Translations under genes and position numbers: made by a program
Shown: positions 16,578-25,900 of the stretch, piece by piece
Layout: each line of letters begins with the position of its first letter
How positions within the stretch are numbered: position 1 is the first letter of the stretch
The notes under the pieces: generated by a model
What the model saw: the letters and a program-made list of their open reading frames with translations, nothing else
Databases searched by the model: none
Told to the model about the DNA's origin: nothing
Source of the DNA: Candidatus Omnitrophota bacterium
Lineage (GTDB): Bacteria; Omnitrophota; Omnitrophia; Omnitrophales; Aquincolibacteriaceae
NCBI GenBank assembly: GCA_903884815.1
Contig: CAISGE010000029.1
Span: forward strand, 1-49,528
DNA length: 49,528 nt
Direction: 5' to 3'

Positions 16578-18278
16578 TCAGCCTTTCTTTTTTGTGGATT
16601 TAGACTTTTTTCTGACAGCAAGGATCCTGATGGCCTTCTCCCTGACCGCCTCGGGCTTGTTCTTGATCGCAATACGGAGTCCTGTGATCGCGCGGGGTGA
16701 GACAGAAAGTGTGCGTATCCCCAGAGCGATCAATTTTCTCGCATAGACGGGATTGGAGGCCAGCTCCCCGCAGACAGAAAGCGGTTTCCGGTGCCTGCGC
16801 GCGGCCTGCGCGACGTGACGCACGAGTGTCCAGAAAGCTTTGCGGTCCGGATGATGATCACTAGAGACAAGCTCGTTATCGCGGTCGACAGCAAAAAGGT
16901 ACTGGATGAGATCGTTCGTCCCGAGACTCCCGAAATCTGCTTCCTTCAGAATATCCTCCGCATCCAAACACGCGGAAGGGACTTCGAACATAAGCCCATG
17001 CCGGATCTCACCCTGCGGAAGATCCGACGTTTCCGCCGCGAATTTCTCCCGCAAAAGACGATACTGTGACAGATCCACCACCATCGGATACATCACATGA
17101 ATCCGGCCATGCCGCGAAACCCGGGCAAGCGCCCGCGCCTGCGTCCTGAAAACTTCAGGATGACCCAAAAGAAACCGGCTGCCGCGAAATCCCAAGGCCG
17201 GATTTTGTTCCTTCGGGAATTCCAGGAAATCCGCCCCCTTATCGCCGCCGAGATCGAGCATCCGGAAATAAACGGGTTTGCCCTTCATGGCCTTTAAAAC
17301 CTGGGTGTATCGCTCGTATTGTTCGTCTTCACTCAGCTGTTTTTTGGCGATTAGAAATTCGAATTCCGTCCGGTAAAGGCCTATCCCCTCCGCGTTCTGA
17401 TCCACGGCCTCTTGGACCCGTTTCGCGACATTCAGGTTCGCGTAGACACGAAGGCCCGGAATAGGCGGAACCGCCTTCACCTCCGCATCCTTGGGTCGTT
17501 CTATCTGGGGATATTGCGCCAGCGTTTTCGGACTGGGCCAAATGATCACCTCCCCGGTGTCACCGTCCACAAGCACCTGGGTTCCACAAAAGATCCGGTC
17601 ATGAATGCCGGGAATACCGCTGACAGCGGGGATCCTCAGGGAACGCGCCAGGATGGCCGCATGCGATGCCACGCCCCCCTTATCGGTCACGAAACCCTTG
17701 ATGTAATCCGTGTTGAGCTCCATGGTCAGACTAGGCGTCAACTCTTCGGCGATCACGATACGATTCTTCCCCCTCTGGCAGAAAAAATCATTTTGGCATT
17801 GGAAGGACGGACTCAGATTCGCGAGCGCATCCAGGAGCCGCCTTTTCACTTCGCCAATATCGGAAGCCCGCTCCTTGAGGTAGTCATGATCCATTTTGGC
17901 AAGCTGATCCTCAAAAAAATCTAGGGAGCTGATGACAGCCTTCTCGGCGCTGAAATTCTTGCTCCGGATGTGATCGGTCACGCGCTCGATCAGCGCGGGA
18001 TCTTCGAGGATCATTTTCTGAGCCGTAAAGATCTCGGCTTCGGCCTTCCCCACCCGCTCCTCCACTTCTTTATAGAGCAGAGTCAGCCTCTCGCGGACCG
18101 TGGCCAACGCTTTCCGAAAACGGTCCCCTTCGCTCCGAACTTCTTGAGCGGTGATATCTTTCACCGGAAGACTCATGTGCCGCTTCTCATTAAAGAGACA
18201 CACGGAAGCGACCGCGACCCCGGGGCTGAGGGGCAGTCCCTTGAACCGTGTCTCTTTATCCGTGGCTTCAACCAGCAT
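16578..18278 (-). CDS. ptsI: PTS enzyme I (phosphoenolpyruvate-protein phosphotransferase)
   Basis: Transfers phosphate from PEP to HPr. Domain order is standard: N-terminal Spc/His domain with LSPGVAVASV, phosphorylated His206 in GGVASHAAILARSL, and the PEP-binding barrel with YRTEF, DLGGDK, GFRGSRFLL and the catalytic Cys in SVCGELASNP. Length 566 aa is normal; no GAF domain is present, so it is not the nitrogen-PTS EINtr (PtsP) form. It overlaps the Rrf2 gene by 11 nt and is followed at 4 nt by hemerythrin. GGAGGAG precedes the start. No HPr or EII is visible in the window, and its inclusion in an apparent NO-stress operon is unusual. Confidence 0.94.
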   Translation of the reverse strand: MLVEATDKETRFKGLPLSPGVAVASVCLFNEKRHMSLPVKDITAQEVRSEGDRFRKALATVRERLTLLYKEVEERVGKAEAEIFTAQKMILEDPALIERVTDHIRSKNFSAEKAVISSLDFFEDQLAKMDHDYLKERASDIGEVKRRLLDALANLSPSFQCQNDFFCQRGKNRIVIAEELTPSLTMELNTDYIKGFVTDKGGVASHAAILARSLRIPAVSGIPGIHDRIFCGTQVLVDGDTGEVIIWPSPKTLAQYPQIERPKDAEVKAVPPIPGLRVYANLNVAKRVQEAVDQNAEGIGLYRTEFEFLIAKKQLSEDEQYERYTQVLKAMKGKPVYFRMLDLGGDKGADFLEFPKEQNPALGFRGSRFLLGHPEVFRTQARALARVSRHGRIHVMYPMVVDLSQYRLLREKFAAETSDLPQGEIRHGLMFEVPSACLDAEDILKEADFGSLGTNDLIQYLFAVDRDNELVSSDHHPDRKAFWTLVRHVAQAARRHRKPLSVCGELASNPVYARKLIALGIRTLSVSPRAITGLRIAIKNKPEAVREKAIRILAVRKKSKSTKKKG

Positions 18279-18705
18279 GGCCCCTCCTCCGGACGCGAGC
18301 GCATCCGTTCTCTTGGTTCATCAATGACGCAATGCTGACCCGGGACAACCTTTCCAAGACGTCGCGCTCGATCGAATCGATCTCACGCTTCAACCTGCAG
18401 GTTGCCCGATTAGGACAGAGCTTCTTCTTGAACACACATTCGTTAAGCTCGACCGTTCCCTGAAAGATATGAATCAGTTCGGTGAGTTTGACGGAGCCCG
18501 GCTTCCGGGCCAGCGCAAAGCCGCCCCCCTGACCTTTAAACGATTTCAAAATTCCTTCCGAACTCAGCTGCTGAAGAAGTTTCCTCAAAAAAGGGCGGGG
18601 GATCCGGAGCGCGCCCACCATCTCGTCGGCGGTAACAGATTTTTTTTTGCTCTCGGCGATGTAGCACAGGGCGCGCATCGCATAATCGGTGTTTCTCGTG
18701 ATCAT
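18268..18705 (-). CDS. Rrf2-family Fe-S transcription regulator (NsrR/IscR-like)
   Basis: A 145-residue winged-helix regulator. The N-terminal ITRNTDYAMRALCYIA and the recognition helix region PRPFLRKLLQQLSSEG and GQGGGFALAR are typical Rrf2. Three cluster cysteines sit at C90, C97 and C103 (C-x6-C-x5-C), close to those of NsrR and IscR, so it should hold an Fe-S cluster that senses NO or redox. I choose the ATG at 18705 over a GTG two codons upstream because MITRNTDYAMRAL is the family start. It is first in an operon with ptsI, hemerythrin, the Cys-rich protein and hcp, and its own promoter carries a perfect palindrome, so autoregulation is expected. Confidence 0.93.
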   Translation of the reverse strand: MITRNTDYAMRALCYIAESKKKSVTADEMVGALRIPRPFLRKLLQQLSSEGILKSFKGQGGGFALARKPGSVKLTELIHIFQGTVELNECVFKKKLCPNRATCRLKREIDSIERDVLERLSRVSIASLMNQENGCARVRRRGHAG

Positions 18706-18714
18706 CTTCACGGT

Positions 18715-18745
18715 CTAATGATACCACTTTGGTATCATTAGTCAA
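18715..18745 (-). promoter_or_regulatory. Promoter with perfect palindromic operator for the Rrf2-hcp operon
   Basis: On the minus strand TTGACT (18740-18745, 5 of 6) and TATCAT (18718-18723, 5 of 6) are spaced 16 bp. A perfect palindrome with 12-bp arms (CTAATGATACCA, 18715-18726, and TGGTATCATTAG, 18730-18741) and a 3-nt centre covers the whole spacer and the -10. An Rrf2 dimer bound here would block RNA polymerase. The predicted start site, near 18711, is about at the first codons of the regulator, so there is almost no leader and no ribosome binding site. Confidence 0.75.
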
Positions 18746-18773
18746 ACTTTAAACTAAGAAAATTGCGGCGCTC

Positions 18774-20201
18774 TTAGCAACAGGGGGATGGTCTGGAAGG
18801 ATCCGAAGAGGCTTTTTTCTGAAGGGCTTCGTCGATCGCGCGGGCGGCTTTTTTACCGGCCCCCATCGCGAGGATCACGGTCGCGGCACCGGTCACAATA
18901 TCGCCGCCGGCATAGACGCCGTCTTTGGAGGTTTTCATCGTGGTTTCATCGACTATGATGCCGCCCCATTTCTGGACTTCGAGTCCCGGGGTGGTCTGGC
19001 GGATGAGTGGGTTCGGGGTTCCGCCGATGGCAATAATGACCGTCTCCACGGGAAATTCAAAGTTACTCCCCTTTTTGACGATGGGCCTGCGCCGGCCGGA
19101 TTCATCAGGTTCGCCCAACTCCATCTCAACGCATTCTAATCCCGCAACCCAGCCGTCCTTGCCGAGGACCTTGACCGGGTTACGGAGAAGCTGAAAAATA
19201 ATGCCCTCTTCTTTCGCGTGATGGATCTCCTCCGCGCGAGCCGGAAGCTCCGCCTCACTCCGGCGGTAGACGATATAAACCTCTTCGGCGCCAAGACGCT
19301 TGGCGGTCCGGGCGGCGTCCATGGCCACGTTCCCTCCGCCCACCACCGCGACCCGCTTTCCGATCTTGACCGGCGTCGGGACATTCGGGAAATCATAGGC
19401 CTTCATCAGATTGGCCCGCGTCAGAAACTCGTTGGCGGAGTAAACTCCGTTAAGATTCTCCCCTTCGATCTTCATGAAAGCGGGCAAGCCGGCGCCGCAT
19501 CCGATAAAAACAGCCTTAAAACCCTCTTCAAAAAGTTCGTCTACTTTGATCGATTTTCCGATAATCACATTCTTCTCGATCTTGACACCCAGGTTGAGCG
19601 CCTTCGCGATCTCTTTGGCGACAAGCCTCTTCGGAAGTCGGAACTCCGGGATCCCGTACATCAGAACGCCTCCCAAGGCGTGAAGCGCTTCAAAGATCGT
19701 CACGTCGTAACCCATCCGAGCGAGTTCCCCGGCGCAGGTCAACCCGGCTGGCCCGCCTCCGGCGATCGCGATCTTGATACCGTTCTTCTTGATCTCGGGG
19801 ATCTCCTCGGGCAGATGCTCCATCGCGTGGTCCGCGACAAAACGTTCCAGGCGACCGATCGCCACGGGTTCGCCCTTTTTGCCGCGCACGCAAAGAATTT
19901 CGCATTGCGTCTCTTGAGGGCAAACCCGCCCGCAAACGGCCGGCAGACAATTCTCACTGGCCAGGATCCTGAACGCTCCGTCAAAATCCCCTTCCGCAAC
20001 CTTCTTGATGAACTCCGGGATCCCGACATTGACGGGACAACCCGCCACGCAGGGCCGCGTTTTACATTGAAGACAGCGAAGCGCTTCCTCCTGGGCCTGT
20101 TCGGGAGTATATCCCAGCGCGACTTCCCTGAAATTCTTGACGCGCTCTTCCGGCTTCTGCTCAGGAATGGGGACTTTCTTGGGGCTCATATTGGGGGCCA
20201 T
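18774..20201 (-). CDS. nfnB: NfnB (NADH-dependent ferredoxin:NADP+ oxidoreductase, large subunit)
   Basis: The bifurcating subunit, related to the small subunit of glutamate synthase. The N-terminus has two [4Fe-4S] motifs (CLQCKTRPCVAGCP and CLPAVCGRVCPQETQC), followed by an FAD domain (IAGGGPAGLTCAGELARMG), an NAD(P) domain (VVGGGNVAMDAARTA), and the C-terminal GGDIVTGAATVILAMG. It is followed by a Cys-rich tail (SRPSPCC). I use the ATG at 20201, with AAGG 9 nt upstream, one nt after the nfnA stop. Adjacent NfnA makes NfnAB much more likely than a stand-alone GltD. It would move electrons between NADH, ferredoxin and NADP+. Confidence 0.92.
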   Translation of the reverse strand: MAPNMSPKKVPIPEQKPEERVKNFREVALGYTPEQAQEEALRCLQCKTRPCVAGCPVNVGIPEFIKKVAEGDFDGAFRILASENCLPAVCGRVCPQETQCEILCVRGKKGEPVAIGRLERFVADHAMEHLPEEIPEIKKNGIKIAIAGGGPAGLTCAGELARMGYDVTIFEALHALGGVLMYGIPEFRLPKRLVAKEIAKALNLGVKIEKNVIIGKSIKVDELFEEGFKAVFIGCGAGLPAFMKIEGENLNGVYSANEFLTRANLMKAYDFPNVPTPVKIGKRVAVVGGGNVAMDAARTAKRLGAEEVYIVYRRSEAELPARAEEIHHAKEEGIIFQLLRNPVKVLGKDGWVAGLECVEMELGEPDESGRRRPIVKKGSNFEFPVETVIIAIGGTPNPLIRQTTPGLEVQKWGGIIVDETTMKTSKDGVYAGGDIVTGAATVILAMGAGKKAARAIDEALQKKASSDPSRPSPCC

Positions 20202-20202
20202 A

Positions 20203-21030
20203 TCAATCACCCTTCAAACCGATCTTGCAGGAATGGGCTTCTTCGGTCTTATACATGCTTTGACGGCGCATGAGCTCGTCGTAATCCACCTGATGCCCGT
20301 CAAAATCCGGCCCATCGACACAGGCAAATTTTGTCTGACCGCCCACCGTCACGCGACATCCGCCACACATACCGGTCCCGTCCACCATAATGGGGTTAAG
20401 CGAGACATTGGTCCTGAGACCCCAGGGCTTCGTCAAGAGGCTGACAAATTTCATCATGATCACGGGACCGATGGCGATCACCTCGTCATATTTTTCGCCG
20501 GCCTCGACAAGCTCTTTCAGCTTCGTGGTGACGAGCCCCTTGGCCCCGTAGCTCCCGTCATCGGTGGTCACATAAACATTCTTGCAGAATTGGGAGAATT
20601 TTTCCTCGAGGATAATGAAGTCTTTGCTTCGCGCGCCGAGGATCACATCGACCGAAGTTCCCATCTCGCTCAGTTTCCTGAGCTGGGGGTAAAGAGGCGC
20701 CGCGCCGACCCCGCCGCCGATCCCGATGACGCGTTTCATGGGATGAAGCGCGGTAGGCTGACCCAGCGGCCCCACAACATCCTCGATCGATTCGCCTTCT
20801 TTTTTCTCGCTGAGCTTGCGGGTGGTGTAGCCGGCCACTTGATAGATTATAGAAACAGAACCCTTCGCGCGGTCATATTCCGCGATCGTAAGCGGCACGC
20901 GTTCCCCTTCCGCATCCACGCGAAGAATGATGAACTGGCCCGGCTCACAATGCCGCGCGACGAAAGGCGCGTGAAGCACCATTTCTTCAACGTTATTGTT
21001 CAGCTTTTTCTTTTCGAGGATCAGGTACAT
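20203..21030 (-). CDS. nfnA: NfnA (FAD/[2Fe-2S] subunit)
   Basis: The ferredoxin-NADP reductase-like subunit of NfnAB, homologous to PyrK/SudB. The FAD-binding region has PLTIAEYD, the NAD loop is GIGGGVGAAPLYPQ, and the C-terminal [2Fe-2S] is bound by MCGGCRVTVGGQTKFACVDG. It then ends with a DELMRRQSMY motif. Length 275 aa is normal. It precedes nfnB with a 1-nt gap, so they are co-translated in order. The operon is preceded by a promoter-like element at 21059-21087. It probably supplies NADPH for biosynthesis in an anaerobe. Confidence 0.92.
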   Translation of the reverse strand: MYLILEKKKLNNNVEEMVLHAPFVARHCEPGQFIILRVDAEGERVPLTIAEYDRAKGSVSIIYQVAGYTTRKLSEKKEGESIEDVVGPLGQPTALHPMKRVIGIGGGVGAAPLYPQLRKLSEMGTSVDVILGARSKDFIILEEKFSQFCKNVYVTTDDGSYGAKGLVTTKLKELVEAGEKYDEVIAIGPVIMMKFVSLLTKPWGLRTNVSLNPIMVDGTGMCGGCRVTVGGQTKFACVDGPDFDGHQVDYDELMRRQSMYKTEEAHSCKIGLKGD

Positions 21031-21058
21031 GAGAAAGTCCCTGGTTGATTTAGTTCAA

Positions 21059-21087
21059 ATTCTACAGACGGAATGAGCGGGGGGCAA
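21059..21087 (-). promoter_or_regulatory. Candidate promoter for nfnAB
   Basis: On the minus strand TTGCCC (21082-21087, 4 of 6) and TAGAAT (21059-21064, 5 of 6) are 17 bp apart, about 30 nt upstream of the nfnA start. By eye. Confidence 0.4.
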
Positions 21088-21136
21088 CACGTTTCACCGA
21101 AGCTATTGCACAAAAAGGATGGGCTCTTCGTAAAAA

Positions 21137-22585
21137 TTATTTCTGACGCTGTTCGGACATACGGTGATAGGCAAGCAAGGCACGCTTACGTCCCGCGGCA
21201 TGGTCGACTATCGGCGCGGGATAATTCTTATCTAGCTGAACTCCGGCCGAAGCGAGCACTTCGGAAGGCGCTTCCCAAGGCTGATGAATGAACCTGGCGG
21301 GAACCCTGGAAAGCTCCGGGATCCAGCGCCGGACATAATCCCCTTCGGAATCGAATTTATTCCCCTGCAGAACCGGATTGAAAATACGAAAGTACGGCGC
21401 CGCGTCCGCGCCACATCCCGCCACCCACTGCCATCCAAACGTGTTGTTCGCGAGATCAGCATCCACGAGCGTCTCCATGAACCATGCCGCGCCCTCCTGC
21501 CACGGTTGAAGAAGATCTTTCACGAGGAATGAAGCCGCGATCATCCGCACGCGATTATGCATCCACCCGGTCGCCCAAAGCTGACGCATGCCGGCATCTA
21601 CGATCGGATAACCCGTCTCGCCTTTTTGCCAGGCCCGCAACAGGCGCGCGTCCTTTCGCCACTGGAATTTCAGGAAGTCCTTACGCAGAGGCCGTATGAC
21701 GCTCTCCGGAAAATGAAAGAGCATGTGATGGGCGAACTCCCGCCAGACGATCTGTCTCAAAAAAGCTTCCCCGGTCCGGTGGATCCCGGGACGCCGGTCC
21801 GCAATCATGTGCTGCCGCGTCTCGTGCCAGACTTGGCGCGCGCTGATCTCCCCAAAATGAAGATACGGAGAAAGCCGAGAGGTTCCTTCCTTGGCGGGAT
21901 GATCGCGCCCCTCGGAATAATCTGCCACGCGATTTCTGAGGAATTTTTGAAGCACGGCTTTGGCCCCCTTCTCACCGGGATCCCAACACCGCCCAATTTT
22001 CTCCGTCCACTGCGCGCGAGATACGAACCCCAGACTCTCCAGTTTTTCGGAACGCGGCCAAACCGAGGGCGCGATCAATTTCCCATTAAATTTGACCGGA
22101 GCGGCGGGTTCTTCCAAAGAGAGGCAATGATTCCAGAAGGGCGTGAAAACCTTAAAAGGAGTGCCCTGCTTGTTTCTTACTGTCCGGGGATCATAAAGAA
22201 GAGAATCGTTAAACGCGCCGCAGAAGATACCGGCACGAGTCAGTTTTGCATGAACCGCTTCGTCGATCTTTCGCTGAACCGGGTCAAAGGATTCGTCCCA
22301 CAGAACGGCCGCTGCACCGGTTTCACGGACCACAGCAGCAAGCACGTCGGGAGCGTTCCCTCTACGGAGGATGAGTCTCGATTTTTTCCTAAGAAAACTT
22401 TCTTGCAAACTCGCCAGAGAACGGCCGAGCCACCACGCGCTGGGTCCCCCGGGGCGCACTTTCGGATCCGCGATAAAAAGTGGGATCACGGGACCTCCCC
22501 GCGAAATCGCTGAGGTTAAGACACGATTATCTTCAAGGCGAAGGTTCCGGCGAAACCAGACGAGAATGGATTTCTCGCGAGACAT
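21137..22585 (-). CDS. phrB: Deoxyribodipyrimidine photolyase, class I type
   Basis: Uses blue light and FAD to split pyrimidine dimers. The alpha/beta antenna domain is at the N-terminus (LVWFRRNLRLEDNRVL, the cryptochrome/photolyase start), and the FAD-binding domain is C-terminal with GRDHPAKEGTSRLSPYLHFGEIS, WREFAHHMLFHFPE, GYPIVDAGMRQLWATGWMHNR, and DADLANNTFGWQW. Length 482 aa from the ATG at 22585 is normal. It is the last of three overlapping or closely spaced genes, 13 nt after the CheY-like receiver. A photolyase in an anaerobe with a big PAS-kinase is an odd neighbour pair; a light link is inference. Confidence 0.95.
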   Translation of the reverse strand: MSREKSILVWFRRNLRLEDNRVLTSAISRGGPVIPLFIADPKVRPGGPSAWWLGRSLASLQESFLRKKSRLILRRGNAPDVLAAVVRETGAAAVLWDESFDPVQRKIDEAVHAKLTRAGIFCGAFNDSLLYDPRTVRNKQGTPFKVFTPFWNHCLSLEEPAAPVKFNGKLIAPSVWPRSEKLESLGFVSRAQWTEKIGRCWDPGEKGAKAVLQKFLRNRVADYSEGRDHPAKEGTSRLSPYLHFGEISARQVWHETRQHMIADRRPGIHRTGEAFLRQIVWREFAHHMLFHFPESVIRPLRKDFLKFQWRKDARLLRAWQKGETGYPIVDAGMRQLWATGWMHNRVRMIAASFLVKDLLQPWQEGAAWFMETLVDADLANNTFGWQWVAGCGADAAPYFRIFNPVLQGNKFDSEGDYVRRWIPELSRVPARFIHQPWEAPSEVLASAGVQLDKNYPAPIVDHAAGRKRALLAYHRMSEQRQK

Positions 22586-22598
22586 TCGGAGGGACCGT

Positions 22599-22976
22599 CT
22601 ATTTCTTGAGCAAACGCTCAAGCTTCAAGAGCAAGTCTTCAGAAGCATAAGGTTTGCGGAGGCAGTCATCCGCCCCGGCCATGCGGCAGGCGTGTTCGAT
22701 ATCGTCCATTCCCGCGGCGGTCGTGTTGATCACGGGGATATGAAGGGTTCGCGGGTCCTTCTTAAGTCGGCGGCAAACCTCGAGACCATCGATCCCCGGC
22801 ATCAGCACATCCAGCAGGATCAGGTCCGGATTTGCCTCCACAGCTTTTTTGAGCCCCTCCTCACCGTCCTGAGCCGCGATCACCTCATAACCGTTTTTTT
22901 TGAGGCGCAAGGAGATCATCGTGATCTGGTCCGGCTCATCTTCGATAAAAAGGATCTTGATCTTCTTCTCATTCAT
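22599..22976 (-). CDS. Stand-alone response regulator receiver (CheY-like)
   Basis: A 125-residue single receiver domain without an output domain. Acidic pocket in FIEDEPDQ, the phospho-acceptor Asp in LILLDVLMPGIDG, the Thr/Ser site in VINTTAAG, and the Lys in LRKPY are all present, so it should be phosphorylatable. It starts at the ATG at 22976, overlapping the last 8 nt of the kinase gene, so it is the natural partner of the kinase. GAGGGG lies upstream of the start. Target is unknown; signalling by protein-protein contact is expected. Confidence 0.92.
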   Translation of the reverse strand: MNEKKIKILFIEDEPDQITMISLRLKKNGYEVIAAQDGEEGLKKAVEANPDLILLDVLMPGIDGLEVCRRLKKDPRTLHIPVINTTAAGMDDIEHACRMAGADDCLRKPYASEDLLLKLERLLKK

Positions 22977-25900
22977 GCTCAATCCCCCTCTTCTTAGCAA
23001 GAGGCAGGGCGAAGGTGACCGAAGTCCCTTGTCCCAATTCGCTATGCGCCCAGATGCGCCCCTTATGCAGCTCAACAATCCCCTTCGCGATGGAAAGTCC
23101 AAGACCGAACCCTTTCTCTCCGGGTCCGGCTATCCTTGAGAATTGTTGGAATTTCTCAAAAAGCTTTTTGACATTCTCAGGAGTGATCCCGATCCCGGTA
23201 TCCCGCACGGTGCACTCCACCTCCTTCTTCAAAGGAATCAAGGAGATCTCCACGGAACCTTTCGCCGTGAACTTCAAGGCGTTATCCACCAAATTGGTCA
23301 ACACCTGTGTGATCTTGTCCGGATCCGCAAGGACCCGGACCGGTGATCCGGACAATTTTGCTTTAAGAACGATCCCTTTTTCCGCTGCTCGTTTTTCAAA
23401 TTCAAAGATCACATCCTTCACAAGGTCCGCAAGGTCCATCGGTTGGGGCAGGAGCTTGATCTTCCCCGTTTCGATACTGGAAATATCCAGGAGACTCGCG
23501 ATCATGCGCGCCAAGCGGTCAATACTCCGCATCACCGTCTGGAGGATCTCCCTCTGCTCCGGATTCACCGGTCCGACGACCTCATCCACAAGAAGACTGA
23601 TTCCTTCCTTCTCGATCGAAAGCGGGGTGCGAAGCTCATGGGAAACGGTCCTCACGATCTCGTTACGGAACTCTTCGACCTTCTTCTGTTCCGTGACGTC
23701 CACCGAAACCCCGAGAATACACGTTTCTTTGACCCCGACCATATGGAACGGCACCTTGATCGTTTGCATCACATGCTTCCGGCCATGAACATCCGTAAAA
23801 ATCTCGTCCGCGACGATCTTCGGTTTTCCCGTCTGAATCACTTCCCGGTCGATCTTGAGATAGGCCTCAACCTCAGAAGGGACGGGATGGATATCGCGGC
23901 GCCGGACCCCGATCAACTCTTTTGCTTCTTTCCCGTACATCGCAGCCACAGCACGATTGGCGAGAAGGATCTTCCCTTCCGCGTCCTTGGCGAAGATCAT
24001 ATGGGGTACCGTGTCGATCACCTGGAACAATTGATGGCGGCTTTCCCGGATCACCGCTTCCGCGCGCCGGCTCTCGGTGATCGCCCGGGCTTGCTGAAGG
24101 TTCTGGTAGGCGAGTTGCGACAGCTGCCTGGCCATCGTAAAAAGCAACTGGGCGACTTTATCAAACTGTGCTCGCGGCATGGACGGAACTTTCAGAAATG
24201 CCTCGGCGGCTTTATCTTCATCCGCGCCGATCTCGCGGGCATAGGCGCGGATCTTGTCCTCAGACTGAGTTTCGTCCCGCACTTGTCCGATCAGCCAATT
24301 GGCCACGTGCCGGCCTCCGACGGTAATGCTGGCCCCGGCATCCCACAACCCCCCGCTCAAGCAGGGCTGAACAATAGGACCGGCCATATTCATTCGCCCA
24401 ATACAAGCATCGGACTTGTAGCAATTCGCACGGCCCTTTTCGTTTGCGCGGATAATGTCCTGACACAAAGAACAAAAATTGCTCGGCCTGGTGATGGGCG
24501 TACCGTCGACGCGGGTGATGATCGAGCCCACCCCCGTGGCTCTGGTAAACTCGTCCTGGATCTGCTGTATCTCCTCCGTAATGAAGAGATCTTCAAACTC
24601 AACCCCATCACCAGCGCCCGCCGGCTGTGTTAGCATCGAAATTCTTTTCTCTAGAGCTTGTTCCATTTCCTTGCGCGCCGTGATATCCATGATCGTGCCG
24701 ATCATTTTGACGGGCTTGCCATTCGCGTCCAGCTCCAGCTTTCCAAGACCATGGACCCATCGTTCCTTACCGTCCCTGTGACGGAGGATCTTGTATTCCT
24801 TGTCAAAACGGCCTTTTTTTTCAACGACTTCTTTATCAAAATAATCACGCATTTCCGCACGCCAATCGGGATGGACCAAGTCCTCCCACCCTGCAACGGA
24901 ACGCGGGTAACGAGCATCAATCCCGAACAACTTATCGAGGATCGGCGAGCTAGTCCAATTGCCGGAAGAAAGGTCCAGCACATAGCTCCCCACCCCGGCA
25001 ATCGACTGCGACTCCCGGAGCGACCGCTCATTCTCTTTAAGCGCTTCCTCCGCCTTCTTTCGCTCGGTGATATCGATGGTGTAACCCCCCAGCAATACCC
25101 TATCCCCCTGAGTGATCGGGAACTTGATGGTAAGATAGTTCCGGCCGTTAAAGTTCTCTTCGAGTCTCAGCACCTTACCGCTGGAGACGGCAGTCCAATC
25201 GTCGGCAGTGATTTTCGCGGCGAGGTCTTTAGGGAAAAGCTCTCCCATTGTTTTTCCGATAATATTCTTTCCCTTGATGCCGATCATCTTATGAAAATTT
25301 TCGCTAGCTTTCAGCACGCGACTCTCTTTGGGGGTCACCTCTTTAATGAAGGTGAAAAAGGGCGAGTGGCGCATAAAGAGCGCGAAAACTTCTTCACTCT
25401 CACGCAGCGCCTTCTCCACCTTCTTTCGCTCGCTAATATCCATCACCACGGACCAAATGCGCTTTTTCCCATCCGCACCCACGACGATCGCCCCATTCAG
25501 TAAAACAGGGATCCGTCTCCTTGTTTTATGGATATATTCCTTCTCGTAAGGTCCATAGCTCCCGCTTCGTTCCATGGAACGAAGCTGTTTCTCCTCATCC
25601 TTCGCATAGTCTTTCGGCGTCAAGTCCCAATAGGTCAGTTTAAGCGCTTCTTTCCGGGTGTACCCGATCATGTCCAAATAGGCCTGATTCACCTGAACAA
25701 GCGTCCCGTCCATTTCGCAAAGGGCCATCCCGCTCACGGATGTTTCGAACATGGCGCGAAATTTCCCTTCACTCTCTCGGAGCGCATCTTCGGCTTGCTT
25801 ACGATCCGTAATATCCCGGGCATAGCCGGTGGTCCCGATGACTATTCCATCCTTATCGAAAACAGGCGTCTTGAAAGTCTCATGCCATCTCGCAACGCCT

